Assembly (NCBI GenBank): GCA_041583495.1
Contig: JBFHFS010000002.1
Span: 153,181-217,180 of the forward strand
Source: JBFHFS01 sp041583495
GTDB taxonomy: Bacteria > Bacteroidota > Bacteroidia > Bacteroidales > Marinilabiliaceae
Length of the DNA: 64,000 nucleotides
Reading direction: 5' to 3'
Shown in pieces: positions 53,427 through 62,411 of this stretch. The notes beneath the pieces are model-generated. The model saw only the letters and a program-made list of their open reading frames with translations. It had not been told where the DNA came from and searched no databases. Position 1 is the stretch's first letter; the number at the start of each line of letters is the position of its first letter. A program made the translations under genes and the position numbers.

Positions 53427-53936
53427 ATGAAAATAGTAGCAAAAACGGGCGACCGACAGGAAACGATCAAAGTAATAGAACGGGATGGCTCCCTGCTGAA
53501 GGTCGCTATTGGCCAAAAAGAATACATCCTCGACGTGGAAAAAGTGGAAAATGGGGTCTACTCCATTCTCTACAACGGACAAAGTATTAATATGGAGATT
53601 ATCGAGAGTGAGAAAAAGGACCATTTTTACATCAACACACGCTATCAGCAATTCAACATCGAAATAGCCCCCGCGATGCCGGAGACCAATGGTTTAAAAC
53701 ATTCAGCCAAAGGCATCCAACATCTTGAGGCGCCTATGCCCGGGAAGGTAGTGGCCCTAAGGGTCCAGCCGGGTGAAGAGGTAAATAAGGGGCAAACCCT
53801 GATTATCCTCTCGGCCATGAAGATGGAGAATGAGCTTAGGTCGCCATTGTCGGGAAAGGTGACCCAAATTGGGGTGAAGGAGAACGATCTGGTAAAGGAA
53901 GGTCAGATGTTGATCGAAATAACCCCGGAAGGATAA
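53427..53936 (+). CDS. Biotin carboxyl carrier protein
   Basis: 169 residues. N-terminal domain of about 85 residues (beta-rich, DGSLLKVAIGQKEYILDVEKVENG) like the BT domain of acyl-CoA carboxylases, a short linker, and a biotinyl domain (about 98-168) with Lys132 in SAMKMEN as the biotin attachment site. Partner of the biotin carboxylase encoded upstream. The BT-like region would contact the carboxyltransferase, whose gene is elsewhere. Confidence 0.92.
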   Translation: MKIVAKTGDRQETIKVIERDGSLLKVAIGQKEYILDVEKVENGVYSILYNGQSINMEIIESEKKDHFYINTRYQQFNIEIAPAMPETNGLKHSAKGIQHLEAPMPGKVVALRVQPGEEVNKGQTLIILSAMKMENELRSPLSGKVTQIGVKENDLVKEGQMLIEITPEG

Positions 53937-54577
53937 CCTAACCTTTCCATCCTCCCGGGTATGTGTTATTCATTGGGGTTTAACAGAAAATGAAATCGCC
54001 ATAAAAAATATTGTTCCGGGTCTTGATTGACCCAACATAAGCTTAGTTTTCCTTCCTTTTACCACGAATCCGGGTAAATTAAAAATAGTACTGCAGAATA
54101 TCCGTTATAACAATGGACATCCTGTTTTTCAAAACTTGTTCCCTCTTCTGTTCTGCCGGGCATTGCCAGGGCACCACAAATTCAGAACCATTGATTACTG
54201 TATGCTTTTCATTCATTGGCGAAGTGCTTGATTTTCTGCTAAAAGTCTTTGTCTCTGTTAAACTCGCATTGAGAATCTCTTTGTTTTTGGCGTTCCGGTT
54301 CATAGTTTTATTTTTTTTTAATTGAGTTAAGCCCTCTAGTGGGCGATGTTTAAGAACTAAAAATTGAAAAGAGTGATCTGCCGTTTGTATAATTGGTTAT
54401 TAATCATCTCATTCATTTCCTGATGGTTCACCTTCAGCAGTTCACCATTATCTTTAATCCAGCCTTCTTTAAACTTCCGGTTAAAGCTTCCGGCCCAACC
54501 GTGACAGCGTCCCATTTAATGGCGGAAGAGAAAGCCCGATCCAACGGGGCTGGCAATGACCTGAGGGTAAATAGCCC
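53937..54577. other. Intergenic region with one possible small gene
   Basis: 641 bases between the biotin carrier and the PAS kinase genes. It holds a GGGTC/GACCC hairpin (54018-54033) without a T-tract and the small open frame at 54079-54303. Nothing else recognisable. Confidence 0.45.
54079..54303 (-). CDS. Small hypothetical protein
   Basis: 74 residues, polar, without signal peptide, membrane segment or known motif. Arguments for a real gene are an A-rich leader (ATAAAACT) of the type used in Bacteroidota immediately before ATG 54303, and codon use that looks ordinary for this genome. Against it are its shortness and lack of a visible promoter. No function can be suggested. Confidence 0.4.
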   Translation of the reverse strand: MNRNAKNKEILNASLTETKTFSRKSSTSPMNEKHTVINGSEFVVPWQCPAEQKREQVLKNRMSIVITDILQYYF

Positions 54578-55714
54578 CTAGTGCCAGCATTTTTTGGATC
54601 GGGAACGTCGCCCATGTGGCAGGGTAAAGTAAAAGGTACTTCCTTTTCCTTCTTCACTCGTTGCAACGATCTCTCCACCATGCATATGAATAAACTCGTT
54701 GCAAAGGAGGAGACCTAAGCCGGTACCAGGTTCATTATTAGTCCCGGGGATATGATGATGACAATCCATATTGAAAAGCGTTGGAAGATGTTCTTTTTTT
54801 ATGCCAACCCCTGAATCAATAAATGAAAGTTTAACGCCACCGGCTGTATGCTGAACCAAAATTTTTACGCTCCCCCCCGGATATGAGAATTTTATAGCAT
54901 TCGATAGTAAATTCCGAATAACCGTCTCCAGCATATTTCCATCGGCAAACACCCTTACATCACTCTCTATCAAAACATTAATATCAATATCCTTTACCCT
55001 TAGTGAAACCTCAAGTGTATCTATAACTCGCTGAATAATATCGTGTACAGATAAATAGACGGGGGTATATTTGAGTTGTCCGGTTTGAACCCTGGCCCAT
55101 TCCAGCAGATTCTCGAGCAATGCGTATCCGGTTTTGGCGGCCTCATGAAGAAAATTACAATACTCACCCATGTGAATATAGTCGCGTGATTTGACCTGAA
55201 AGACCAATAATTCACTAATGTTAATGAGGCCATTGAAGATATTCTTCATATCGTGAGCGATGATGGAGAAAAACTTATCTTTTGTAGAGATAAGCTCCCT
55301 TAACCTGGCATAATTTTTTGAGGGTGCTTCTACCACTGGCTGATGATTATCAACCCCCCGGGAAAGCACCACAATATATTTTTGGTTTTCTATATGGATG
55401 GGGACCAGGGTAAGCATTACCGGCAAAAATGATCCATCCTTACTTTTACGTTTGGCCTCGAACAAAAAAGACTGATCTACAGCCTGCTTTTCACAACATT
55501 TAAGTAAGTTCCCGGTCAATAATCCCCCTGAATAGAGATCAAAAACTTTCATCTGAAGGAGCTCCTCTTTAGAATATCCTGTCTGCACCGTTGCAGCTTT
55601 ATTTACTTCCAGCAGATTTCCTTCAATATCGTTCAGACAAAAAACATCCACCAATCGATCAGCCGAATTACCATAGAACGCTTCCATTTTCCTCATATCC
55701 ACTCCTCCTGTCAT
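54578..55714 (-). CDS. PAS-domain sensor histidine kinase
   Basis: 378 residues, no membrane helix, so cytoplasmic. PAS domain (about 14-125, with LLEVNKAATVQTGYSKEELL and SKDGSFLPVMLTLVPI), then HisKA with FFSIIAHDMKNIFNG (His154), and an ATPase domain with NLLSNAIKFS, DSGVGIKKEHLP and GTGLGLLLCNEF. All catalytic motifs are intact. No response regulator beside it; the GH57 gene lies 33 bases upstream on the same strand, so expression with the glycogen genes is possible. Confidence 0.9.
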   Translation of the reverse strand: MTGGVDMRKMEAFYGNSADRLVDVFCLNDIEGNLLEVNKAATVQTGYSKEELLQMKVFDLYSGGLLTGNLLKCCEKQAVDQSFLFEAKRKSKDGSFLPVMLTLVPIHIENQKYIVVLSRGVDNHQPVVEAPSKNYARLRELISTKDKFFSIIAHDMKNIFNGLINISELLVFQVKSRDYIHMGEYCNFLHEAAKTGYALLENLLEWARVQTGQLKYTPVYLSVHDIIQRVIDTLEVSLRVKDIDINVLIESDVRVFADGNMLETVIRNLLSNAIKFSYPGGSVKILVQHTAGGVKLSFIDSGVGIKKEHLPTLFNMDCHHHIPGTNNEPGTGLGLLLCNEFIHMHGGEIVATSEEGKGSTFYFTLPHGRRSRSKKCWH

Positions 55715-55747
55715 CGTGTAATTATAAAATCATTGGGTTGTTTTTTT

Positions 55748-57022
55748 TTAATTCCTCCTCATCTCGCTCAGGGTCAGCTCCTCTTTCGAAATCAGAGTCG
55801 TCGGTTTTTCCTGTGACTTCCGGATTTTATCTTCAGATACATCAGCATTTAACCGTAAAGTAAAGTCGCTTAATACATTCATATAGTTAATAAAGGCTTC
55901 ATAAGGGGTTTTATATGGGTTATGGCAGAAATCAACTTCAGCAGGAGTGAAAAAGCTGTTAGACATATAAAAAAAATGATCACAGCACTGCAAATAACTC
56001 CAGTCCTTAAGTATTTGTGAATTCGTGCATCGGCTTATTGTGGGCCACAGGGCATAGAGTTTGTCGATGGCCTCGAGCTGCATTTCGTTACCCAACCAGG
56101 TGGAAACATCTTTCCCTTTGTCGCTTCGCGAAATGGGCTGGGGTGCTTTAATTGAAGCCTCAGGCAAAAGGATCTCGGCAACCTCGGAAGGGGTTGAAAA
56201 CTTAATACAAGGGTGCTTCAAGGCTTCGGCCGTAAAAATATTTAGAAAATCAAAAATGCCGCCTCTCCTGCCTTGATGCTCACCAAAGGTCTCATAATCA
56301 AGAAAGAGATTAACAACCTCATCCGGGTTTTCGGGTTCTATTATTCTGTAAATGAATTTAGTTGCTGAAAGGGGGTCTGCAGGCCTTTGACTGTTGCCAA
56401 ACCAGTGGATGATATCCTCACTCAGCTCAGCATTCCGCAACAAAACATTTAATCGCGGATTTTTCCTATTGAAATACAAATTGTTAGGACTCCTCCCTTG
56501 AAGAACCTGAAGGGTTCCTTCAGTAATTAAGGTGCTAAAACCCATTTCTGCAATCAACTCACCGATACGATCGAAGTAGATAAGTTCAGTATTATTGAAC
56601 ACTTGCGGGCGCATTCCAAACAACTCTTCCATAAGGTCGGCATGGGCTTTCACCTGGGCACGGAATATCTCCTCATCCTTTAATGAAACCAGAGAGTGAG
56701 AGTAGGGTTCAGCCAAAAATTCAACCAGTCCGGTATCAGCCAGGGTTTTAAAACTTGAAAGAACTTCTGGTGCATATAACCTGAACTGCTCAACGGCCAT
56801 TCCTGAAAGAGAAAAAGAGATCCGTAAATTGCCCTCATGCTCTTTTAATAATTTCAACATCAGCCCATTGGCAAGCAAATAGCATTTGGAGGCAACCTGG
56901 TGCATGATACGCTCGTTGGTGTAGTCATCATAGTAATAATGATCGTTCCCAATATCGAAAAATCGGTAGCGTTTTAAACGAAAAGGCTGATGTACCTGGA
57001 AGCATAAACATATGGTTTTCAT
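55748..57022 (-). CDS. Glycoside hydrolase family 57 (alpha-amylase-like)
   Basis: 424 residues. Retaining alpha-glucan hydrolase or transferase. GH57 regions visible: FQVHQPFR (His11), SGMAVEQF near 73, catalytic nucleophile Glu146 in FNNTELIYF, and acid/base Asp242 in LDYETFGEH. No signal peptide, so it acts on intracellular alpha-glucan. It lies 62 bases downstream of the GT4 glycogen synthase-like gene on the same strand, matching the GT4-GH57 pair of Bacteroides glycogen loci. Confidence 0.92.
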   Translation of the reverse strand: MKTICLCFQVHQPFRLKRYRFFDIGNDHYYYDDYTNERIMHQVASKCYLLANGLMLKLLKEHEGNLRISFSLSGMAVEQFRLYAPEVLSSFKTLADTGLVEFLAEPYSHSLVSLKDEEIFRAQVKAHADLMEELFGMRPQVFNNTELIYFDRIGELIAEMGFSTLITEGTLQVLQGRSPNNLYFNRKNPRLNVLLRNAELSEDIIHWFGNSQRPADPLSATKFIYRIIEPENPDEVVNLFLDYETFGEHQGRRGGIFDFLNIFTAEALKHPCIKFSTPSEVAEILLPEASIKAPQPISRSDKGKDVSTWLGNEMQLEAIDKLYALWPTISRCTNSQILKDWSYLQCCDHFFYMSNSFFTPAEVDFCHNPYKTPYEAFINYMNVLSDFTLRLNADVSEDKIRKSQEKPTTLISKEELTLSEMRRN

Positions 57023-57084
57023 TCGGTTGTGATTATATGGTTATTAAATTCGCTTTCCAATTAAAAGCAATATAACAGGAAGCT

Positions 57085-58377
57085 TCAGCACCTGCTTAAC
57101 GCTTTGTCATAAACCTTCTTAACCTGCAATGCTGAGTTTTCCCACTTAAGGTTGTCAACCTCTTTTTTTCCACGACTCACAAACATTTTTGACATACCGG
57201 GATAGGTAAGGACACCATAAATGGTGTCGGCCATGGCCTCCACATCCCAATAATCGGTTTTCATGGCATAGGTAAGGATCTCGGCAGCCCCTGTCTGATT
57301 GGAGATCAGCACAGGCACATTACTCTGCATCGCCTCGAGAGGCACAATGCCAAAGGGTTCAGATACAGAAGGCATTATATAGAGGTCGCTCATGGCCAGG
57401 AGTTCGAACACCTCATCACCTTTTAGAAAACCGGTAAAATGAAAGCGGTCCATAATTTTTAGCTCTGCGGCGCGCCTGAGCATGCTTCCCATCATATCGC
57501 CATCGCCAGCCATAACAAAACGGACATTCTTCATTTTCTGAAGCACGCGATAGGCGGCTTCTATAAAATATTCGGGCCCTTTTTGTGTGGTTATACGGCC
57601 CAAAAAAGTCACAATTTTATCATCAACCCCCTTCTTAAATAGTTTTTCCTTATCACCGTCAATTGGTTCCACAGCATTATAGACTGTTACCACCTTATTG
57701 GCAGGGATTCCATATTTTTCAATCACGATCTGCCGGGTTAGGTTACTTACGGTTATAACCATGTCGGCCGCTTCCATTCCTTCTTTTTCAATGGCGAATA
57801 CAGCCTCATTAACACAACCTCCACTGCGGTCGAAATCGGTTGCATGCACGTGCACCACCAGTGGTTTGCCTGAGATTTCACTGGCTTGGATGCCTGCAGG
57901 GTAAGCCAGCCAGTCGTGTGCATGAATGACATCAAAAGAATTCTCCTGAGCTATTGTGCGGGCCACAATGGCATAGTCACGTATCTCGCGCATGAGATCA
58001 GGTCCGTATTTCCCCGAAAATTCCACTTTCCCCTCGCTGTTGGTGCGAAGATATTGCGCCTTCTCGTTGATTTCCTGCTGGGTACGCCTGGCAAACTCTT
58101 CCGGGTTCAGGTAGGGTACCAGACGGGATTCTATTTCTATGTAATCGAACTTTTGAGATAGTTGTTTAGATCGAAATTCCAGGTTCTTTACCGAAACCTC
58201 ATTGGCACCAACCAGATGAATATCCAACGGGTTTTCATCCCCATAAGCCTTAGGCACAACAAATAAGACCTGAAGATCAGGGATTTGCGATAACCCCCGG
58301 GTAAGACCATAGCAGGCAGTGCCAAGGCCACCTGAGATATGCGGTGGAAACTCCCATCCAAACATAAGTACTCTCAT
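57085..58377 (-). CDS. GT4 glycosyltransferase, glycogen synthase-like
   Basis: 430 residues, two-Rossmann GT-B fold. N-terminal MFGWEFPPHISGGLGTACYGL has the Gly-Gly-Leu-Gly loop of starch/glycogen synthases; HAHDWLAYPAG near 153; C-terminal GRITTQKGPEYFIEAA and SVSEPFGIVPLEAM with the nucleotide-sugar-binding Glu residues. Likely extends alpha-1,4-glucan from a nucleotide glucose. In Bacteroides this pair is usually preceded by an amylo-alpha-1,6-glucosidase gene; here about 1 kb without genes lies upstream instead. Confidence 0.9.
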   Translation of the reverse strand: MRVLMFGWEFPPHISGGLGTACYGLTRGLSQIPDLQVLFVVPKAYGDENPLDIHLVGANEVSVKNLEFRSKQLSQKFDYIEIESRLVPYLNPEEFARRTQQEINEKAQYLRTNSEGKVEFSGKYGPDLMREIRDYAIVARTIAQENSFDVIHAHDWLAYPAGIQASEISGKPLVVHVHATDFDRSGGCVNEAVFAIEKEGMEAADMVITVSNLTRQIVIEKYGIPANKVVTVYNAVEPIDGDKEKLFKKGVDDKIVTFLGRITTQKGPEYFIEAAYRVLQKMKNVRFVMAGDGDMMGSMLRRAAELKIMDRFHFTGFLKGDEVFELLAMSDLYIMPSVSEPFGIVPLEAMQSNVPVLISNQTGAAEILTYAMKTDYWDVEAMADTIYGVLTYPGMSKMFVSRGKKEVDNLKWENSALQVKKVYDKALSRC

Positions 58378-58576
58378 AGTCTTTTTAGTTTATTATTTAT
58401 ATTATCAATTACATAGTATCATCATTTGGGGATTCGAACGCCCTGTCTGTCGTTTTATTTGTTGCGATAACAACTGGCATCAGGGATAAGCCACGATTGC
58501 CGTTCCGCATGCGTATTTCGGCAGAGAAAACTTTCAAAAATCTTAAACACTAATTAGATGGCAGCTGGATAAATCT

Positions 58577-58640
58577 CCTTTTAATCCTCCTGAGGGAAAC
58601 CACACGTGAGACACGAGTGGTTCCCAAAGGGGGATAAGGG
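58577..58640. repeat. Large two-stem palindromic hairpin
   Basis: The outer stem pairs CCTTTTAATCCTCC (58577-58590) with GGGGGATAAGGG (58629-58640), with G-U pairs and one bulge; the inner stem pairs GGGAAACCAC (58594-58603) with GTGGTTCCC (58617-58625), one bulged A. Loop of 13. No T-tract. It looks like a REP/MITE-type palindrome or a structured RNA. Confidence 0.5.
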
Positions 58641-59240
58641 TTGAGTTAAACCTCAAGGCATACCTATTGGGATATTGGGAATCACAATAACGTTTAAAAA
58701 AAAGAGCGATTATCGGAAGGCCCCAGACATGGAATCATCAACAACATTCCTCTTCTTTTTTCGTTTTTTTGGGTGAACTTTTTCAAGGAACTTAAAAAAT
58801 AAAAAACTCTTGCAGACGCATCCTTTATTCGATTAAAGATCCTGCTCTTGCAATCGGTTCCCACCCTTAATTGGAAGGCTGAAAACGCCCCAATTCTTCT
58901 CCCGCTTACCTTTCAAAACCTTCTCATTTTATTTGTTCTGCAAATATCTGACAAATATCAGGTATTCTTCCTTTTATTCTTATTCATTAACTCATTCATT
59001 CTGTTCATATTCAGAAACCTGACGTTTATATAACACCCGTATGCCTTATTGGGATCAGCGGTTTTTTTTATTAAATACCCATTTTTTAACAGCTTATGTG
59101 CTTGACAGAATTTTTGCCCTCATGGCTTTTTTACATATTTTTTCCTGTGTTTTTTTTCTTGTCCATTATAGGTCTATAACTTCTTTCTGAATACTTCTTA
59201 AGTCAGTGTGGATGCAGGAATCAGTCCAACACTCACACCA

Positions 59241-59248
59241 TACTTTTG
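59241..59248 (+). promoter_or_regulatory. Possible -7 box of the STAND NTPase gene
   Basis: TACTTTTG, exact TAnnTTTG, 145 bases before ATG 59393; no -33 box seen. Confidence 0.35.
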
Positions 59249-59392
59249 CATGCATTTAACCCTTAAAAAAGAATTGCTTTATGCTCAAAATATGAGTAAC
59301 TTCAGAATATATAATGTTCACTTATGGATACCATAGATAAACCCGATTTGTTTTTTGAAAATTTATGAGATCAAAAAGAAAGGAAGAAAGAG

Positions 59393-61123
59393 ATGAGAGA
59401 AAAAATCGCGGCTCTTCTTCGTGAAGATCTTGAGAAAAAGTTAGGTAAAGCAATAAAGTATGAAAGGGACTTTGTTGAATTATCCGGGGATATTTTTGAA
59501 AAAACCACCAAGCAGATTAGCATATCTACCCTGAAGCGATTTTTCGGAACAGTAACTTGCCATTTCAAACCTTCTAAATTTACCCTGGAAACTTTAGCTA
59601 ACTACCTTGGTTTCGATGACATACAAGCCTATCTGGAAGGTTTTGATTTAACTACCCAGTTGCACAAAAACTCCTGGAGCCAATTGAAAAACCGGGTTAA
59701 CCTCATAACGGAGGTGAGTCTGGAATCCTTAAAGCTTAAAACCGGCTATGATCCCGGGATATTTGTGCTGAGACCATGGGGCGAAAAATATCTTGAGTCC
59801 TTTTACCAGTCTTCCAAATCGGCCACCATGGTGGTTGCCCCTGATGGCTTTGGAAAATCAACCATGCTGATACAATTAGTTGAAAGAATACTCACAGATC
59901 CCACAGGCAAACACAAAGACGATATCGTTGGTCTTATCGACGGAGGCACTTTCTTTAATTTATACTCCAGGAGTTCCAGTATAGAGTTGCTCAATCAACT
60001 CCTGGAATTAAAAATAGAAACGAGCCTCTTTCTATATTTCCAAAAACATCCTGAACAGGTGAATGGCTGTTTTTGGCTGATCATTGACGATGTGGATGAA
60101 GTATTTTATGACAAATTAAAACAACATCAATTTATTGAAAACCTTACGAAGATTATCCTGTTGCATCGGGAAAATAACTGGGTTAAATTCATCTTCACCT
60201 GTCGCCCCGAAAATCTGAATATCTTCACCGGATTTATTAAAAAAAATCCAATATTGGAGAACTGCTGGTTTGAAGTAGAATTCGACAACAACAATATGGC
60301 TGAATGCATTAACATCCCCCTGTTAAATGAAAAAGAGATTAAGTTTATATTTAAGAATCTGGGGGTAAAAAATGGTAAGCCATTGAAGCGTCTTGACAAT
60401 GACCTTCTGGACACAATACGCCACCCCAATTTATTGGAAGTATTGGTGGAGGAGTATGACCCCAACGAAGAACTATCCATATTTCTTCTGTTGGGCCGTT
60501 ATTTAAATAAAAGAATAAATTCCCAACCCTATCGCAATGAAAAACTACAGCTTGTGAACCGGTTTTTCGAGTTGTGCAATTTGGCAAAAGAATCCAACTC
60601 GGTAATTAAGGAACAATTGGTTAACAACACGACAGAAATGGGTTATCATGAGTTGGTATCGTATGGTATTCTTTACGAACTTACGTCACCTGCAGATTTT
60701 TTTAATTCAAACATCTATGTGAGATTCAGTCAAAATTCAATCTTTGATTTTCTTCTGTTTAAAAAATGGTTACAACACGATTTACCTGACCTGGAGCGTT
60801 TTAAAAAGATTAAAGAGTTTTATGAAAATAATGTGCAAATGCAGTGCAGACTTTTGCCGTTAAACGTCAAATTATTTTTGCACAACAAAGATTATCAGGC
60901 GATTTTACACATCCATCAACAATTGGAAAAGGGAATGATAGTAGCCGATGACTCTTCCGACACCTTGCCATTGTGCATGATTTCGATAGCAGAAGTGGTT
61001 AAAATGGCTTTAAAGAACAATCCCGCGCTGAGAGAACTCTTTATGCCCTGGATATATAGTTCCAGATTAGGGAACACCCTATATGGGAAAGAGTTATTCA
61101 ACCCAAATGAAACAATGGTCTAA
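59393..61123 (+). CDS. STAND/NACHT-like P-loop NTPase with Bacteroidota-type N-terminal domain
   Basis: 576 residues. The N-terminal part (1 to about 85, with ISISTLKRFFGTV and TLETLANYLGF) is a helical, possibly helix-turn-helix domain often found at the front of signalling proteins in Bacteroidota. A single NTPase follows: Walker A APDGFGKST (149-157), Walker B FWLIIDDVDE (227-236), and sensor-1-like FIFTCRPEN (267-274). Residues 330-576 are helical without recognised repeats. The gene is AT-richer than its neighbours and stands alone after 1 kb of gene-poor DNA. STAND proteins act as switches, some in phage defence; this role is only a hypothesis here. Confidence 0.75.
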   Translation: MREKIAALLREDLEKKLGKAIKYERDFVELSGDIFEKTTKQISISTLKRFFGTVTCHFKPSKFTLETLANYLGFDDIQAYLEGFDLTTQLHKNSWSQLKNRVNLITEVSLESLKLKTGYDPGIFVLRPWGEKYLESFYQSSKSATMVVAPDGFGKSTMLIQLVERILTDPTGKHKDDIVGLIDGGTFFNLYSRSSSIELLNQLLELKIETSLFLYFQKHPEQVNGCFWLIIDDVDEVFYDKLKQHQFIENLTKIILLHRENNWVKFIFTCRPENLNIFTGFIKKNPILENCWFEVEFDNNNMAECINIPLLNEKEIKFIFKNLGVKNGKPLKRLDNDLLDTIRHPNLLEVLVEEYDPNEELSIFLLLGRYLNKRINSQPYRNEKLQLVNRFFELCNLAKESNSVIKEQLVNNTTEMGYHELVSYGILYELTSPADFFNSNIYVRFSQNSIFDFLLFKKWLQHDLPDLERFKKIKEFYENNVQMQCRLLPLNVKLFLHNKDYQAILHIHQQLEKGMIVADDSSDTLPLCMISIAEVVKMALKNNPALRELFMPWIYSSRLGNTLYGKELFNPNETMV

Positions 61124-61155
61124 GCTTTGGGGGCGCAGAACTTCACATCCAGCCG

Positions 61156-61243
61156 GTGGATTGGGGGGTGGGGGAATGGAGATTGGTGATTGGGTGATTT
61201 GTGATTGGTAATTGGGGAATGGTGATTGGTAAATGGGGGATTT
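61156..61243 (+). repeat. Degenerate GATTGG/GTGATTGG tandem repeat
   Basis: About 88 bases made of variants of GATTGG, GTGATTGG, AATTGGGG and AATGGTGATTGG. Strongly G/T-biased on the plus strand. Lies between the STAND gene and the convergent PHP gene. No regular spacer, so not CRISPR. Confidence 0.6.
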
Positions 61244-61361
61244 CTATTTTACCGAAATATAAAACCGGTAATAAAAGTTGGTTCAGGGTTATAACTACCA
61301 GAGCTTGCCGGAAGTCTGCCAGGCCAATTTCGACGAATTCCCCATAAATGGATGCCAAAAA

Positions 61362-62258
61362 TCACCCCTGTCTCCATAGGATCCCCTCTTGGGTGAAGGG
61401 CATAGGCTCAAATGTGCTGCCATTGAAGTTCCATAGCTCTTTCACCCCACCAGCCTTAAGCATGGCAGCCCCCTCCCTGATCCCGGACAATAGTCGGGTG
61501 GGCCGATGGGCATCACTGCAAAGGGTGAGTGGGATTTTGTTTTCTACGATCCACCGCAACGACTCAGGGCCTGGGAAAAACATGCCGGCACGGTCGTAAT
61601 ACTTGGTATTAATTTCGACCACCACCTCTTTTTCGGCCGCCAGCTTAAGGGTATCATAAACGGCCTGTTTGTACCATGAGGCCGACTCATCAAAGAACAA
61701 GTTATTCCGGTTATGCATCTTTATCTTGTCCATGTGTCCAATAATCCGGGGCGCCTGGTTCTGCAGCATCTCCTGTTGCAACCGAAAATACCTCAGAACA
61801 GCCTTTTTGCAATCTCCGCCAAAGATCTCCTCTATTCCCCGGCGAAACTCATCAATATTTTCGTCGAATGCCCAATGCGCACCATCTTCATAGGCATCCA
61901 CAAAATGCAGGGAGCCCACAACATAATCGAGCTCAGCCACGGGCACTTTACTGTGCGCAGGTCCCATTATTCCGGGAAGATAATCCACCTCCAGGGACCT
62001 GAGAATCGTTATCCGGGACTTGTATTTCTCCTTCAGTGATGCCAGGACCATAAGATAATCAGGTAGTTTTTCGGCCTTCATATGCCAGCTGGTTTCAAAA
62101 GAGACAGGCGAATGAGACGAGAAACCCAGCACCCGCATCCCCTCCTGAATGGCTGCGAGCACATATTGTTCGGGCTCCTGTTGTCCGTCACAATAGCACG
62201 AGTGTCCATGATAGTTGGCCCAGGCTGGGGCCTGAGGCTTAATGCTAAGGTCGTTCAT
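61362..62258 (-). CDS. PHP-family phosphatase, histidinol-phosphatase type
   Basis: 298 residues, trinuclear-metal PHP fold. Metal ligands are visible in order: NYHGHSCYCDG (HxH near 17-19), GFSSHSPV (His near 49), LRSLEVDYLPG (Glu near 89), VGSLHFVD (His), IIGHMDKIK and LTLCSDAHRP (DxH). This matches HisK-like histidinol phosphatases, but other his genes are absent from the window, so the substrate is not certain. Divergent from prfC across 153 bases. Confidence 0.87.
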   Translation of the reverse strand: MNDLSIKPQAPAWANYHGHSCYCDGQQEPEQYVLAAIQEGMRVLGFSSHSPVSFETSWHMKAEKLPDYLMVLASLKEKYKSRITILRSLEVDYLPGIMGPAHSKVPVAELDYVVGSLHFVDAYEDGAHWAFDENIDEFRRGIEEIFGGDCKKAVLRYFRLQQEMLQNQAPRIIGHMDKIKMHNRNNLFFDESASWYKQAVYDTLKLAAEKEVVVEINTKYYDRAGMFFPGPESLRWIVENKIPLTLCSDAHRPTRLLSGIREGAAMLKAGGVKELWNFNGSTFEPMPFTQEGILWRQG

Positions 62259-62362
62259 TCAGATAGATTTTGTTTTGCATTTATATTTCCGTAACAGTCT
62301 CACAAAGAAAAAGAATTAAAACTACCGGGACAAAAACCTTTAAATCAAAACATCAAAAACGT

Positions 62363-62392
62363 TTTGGAGTTTGATTTCATTAGTTAATTTTG
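62363..62392 (+). promoter_or_regulatory. Promoter of prfC
   Basis: TTTG (62363-62366), 18-base spacer, TAATTTTG (62385-62392): both boxes of the Bacteroidota promoter. Transcription should start near 62396, leaving a leader of about 16 bases to ATG 62412. Confidence 0.7.
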
Positions 62393-62411
62393 CACCCTGA
62401 AATAAAAGCCC

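Larger units (their letters stand above)
58378..59392. other. Long gene-poor, AT-rich region before the STAND gene
   Basis: 1015 bases without a convincing gene. It contains a large two-stem hairpin (58577-58640), T-rich low-complexity tracts (58740-58800 and 59060-59170), a nearby repeated CAAATATC with CTGA/TCAG arms (58938-58959), and an exact -7 box TACTTTTG at 59241-59248. A hydrophobic open frame at 58848-59033 starts with a non-ATG codon in T-rich sequence and is not credible. Confidence 0.5.

Noticed and set aside
53937..54078. Terminator after the biotin carrier gene (GGGTC/GACCC hairpin at 54018-54033)
   Set aside because: Five-base stem and no T-tract; too weak to call.
58848..59033. 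Hydrophobic 61-residue plus-strand frame in the gene-poor region
   Set aside because: Non-ATG start and T-rich sequence produce Phe/Leu by composition alone.
61156..61243. CRISPR-like repetition
   Set aside because: Units are 6-12 bases, degenerate and without regular spacers; no cas genes are present.
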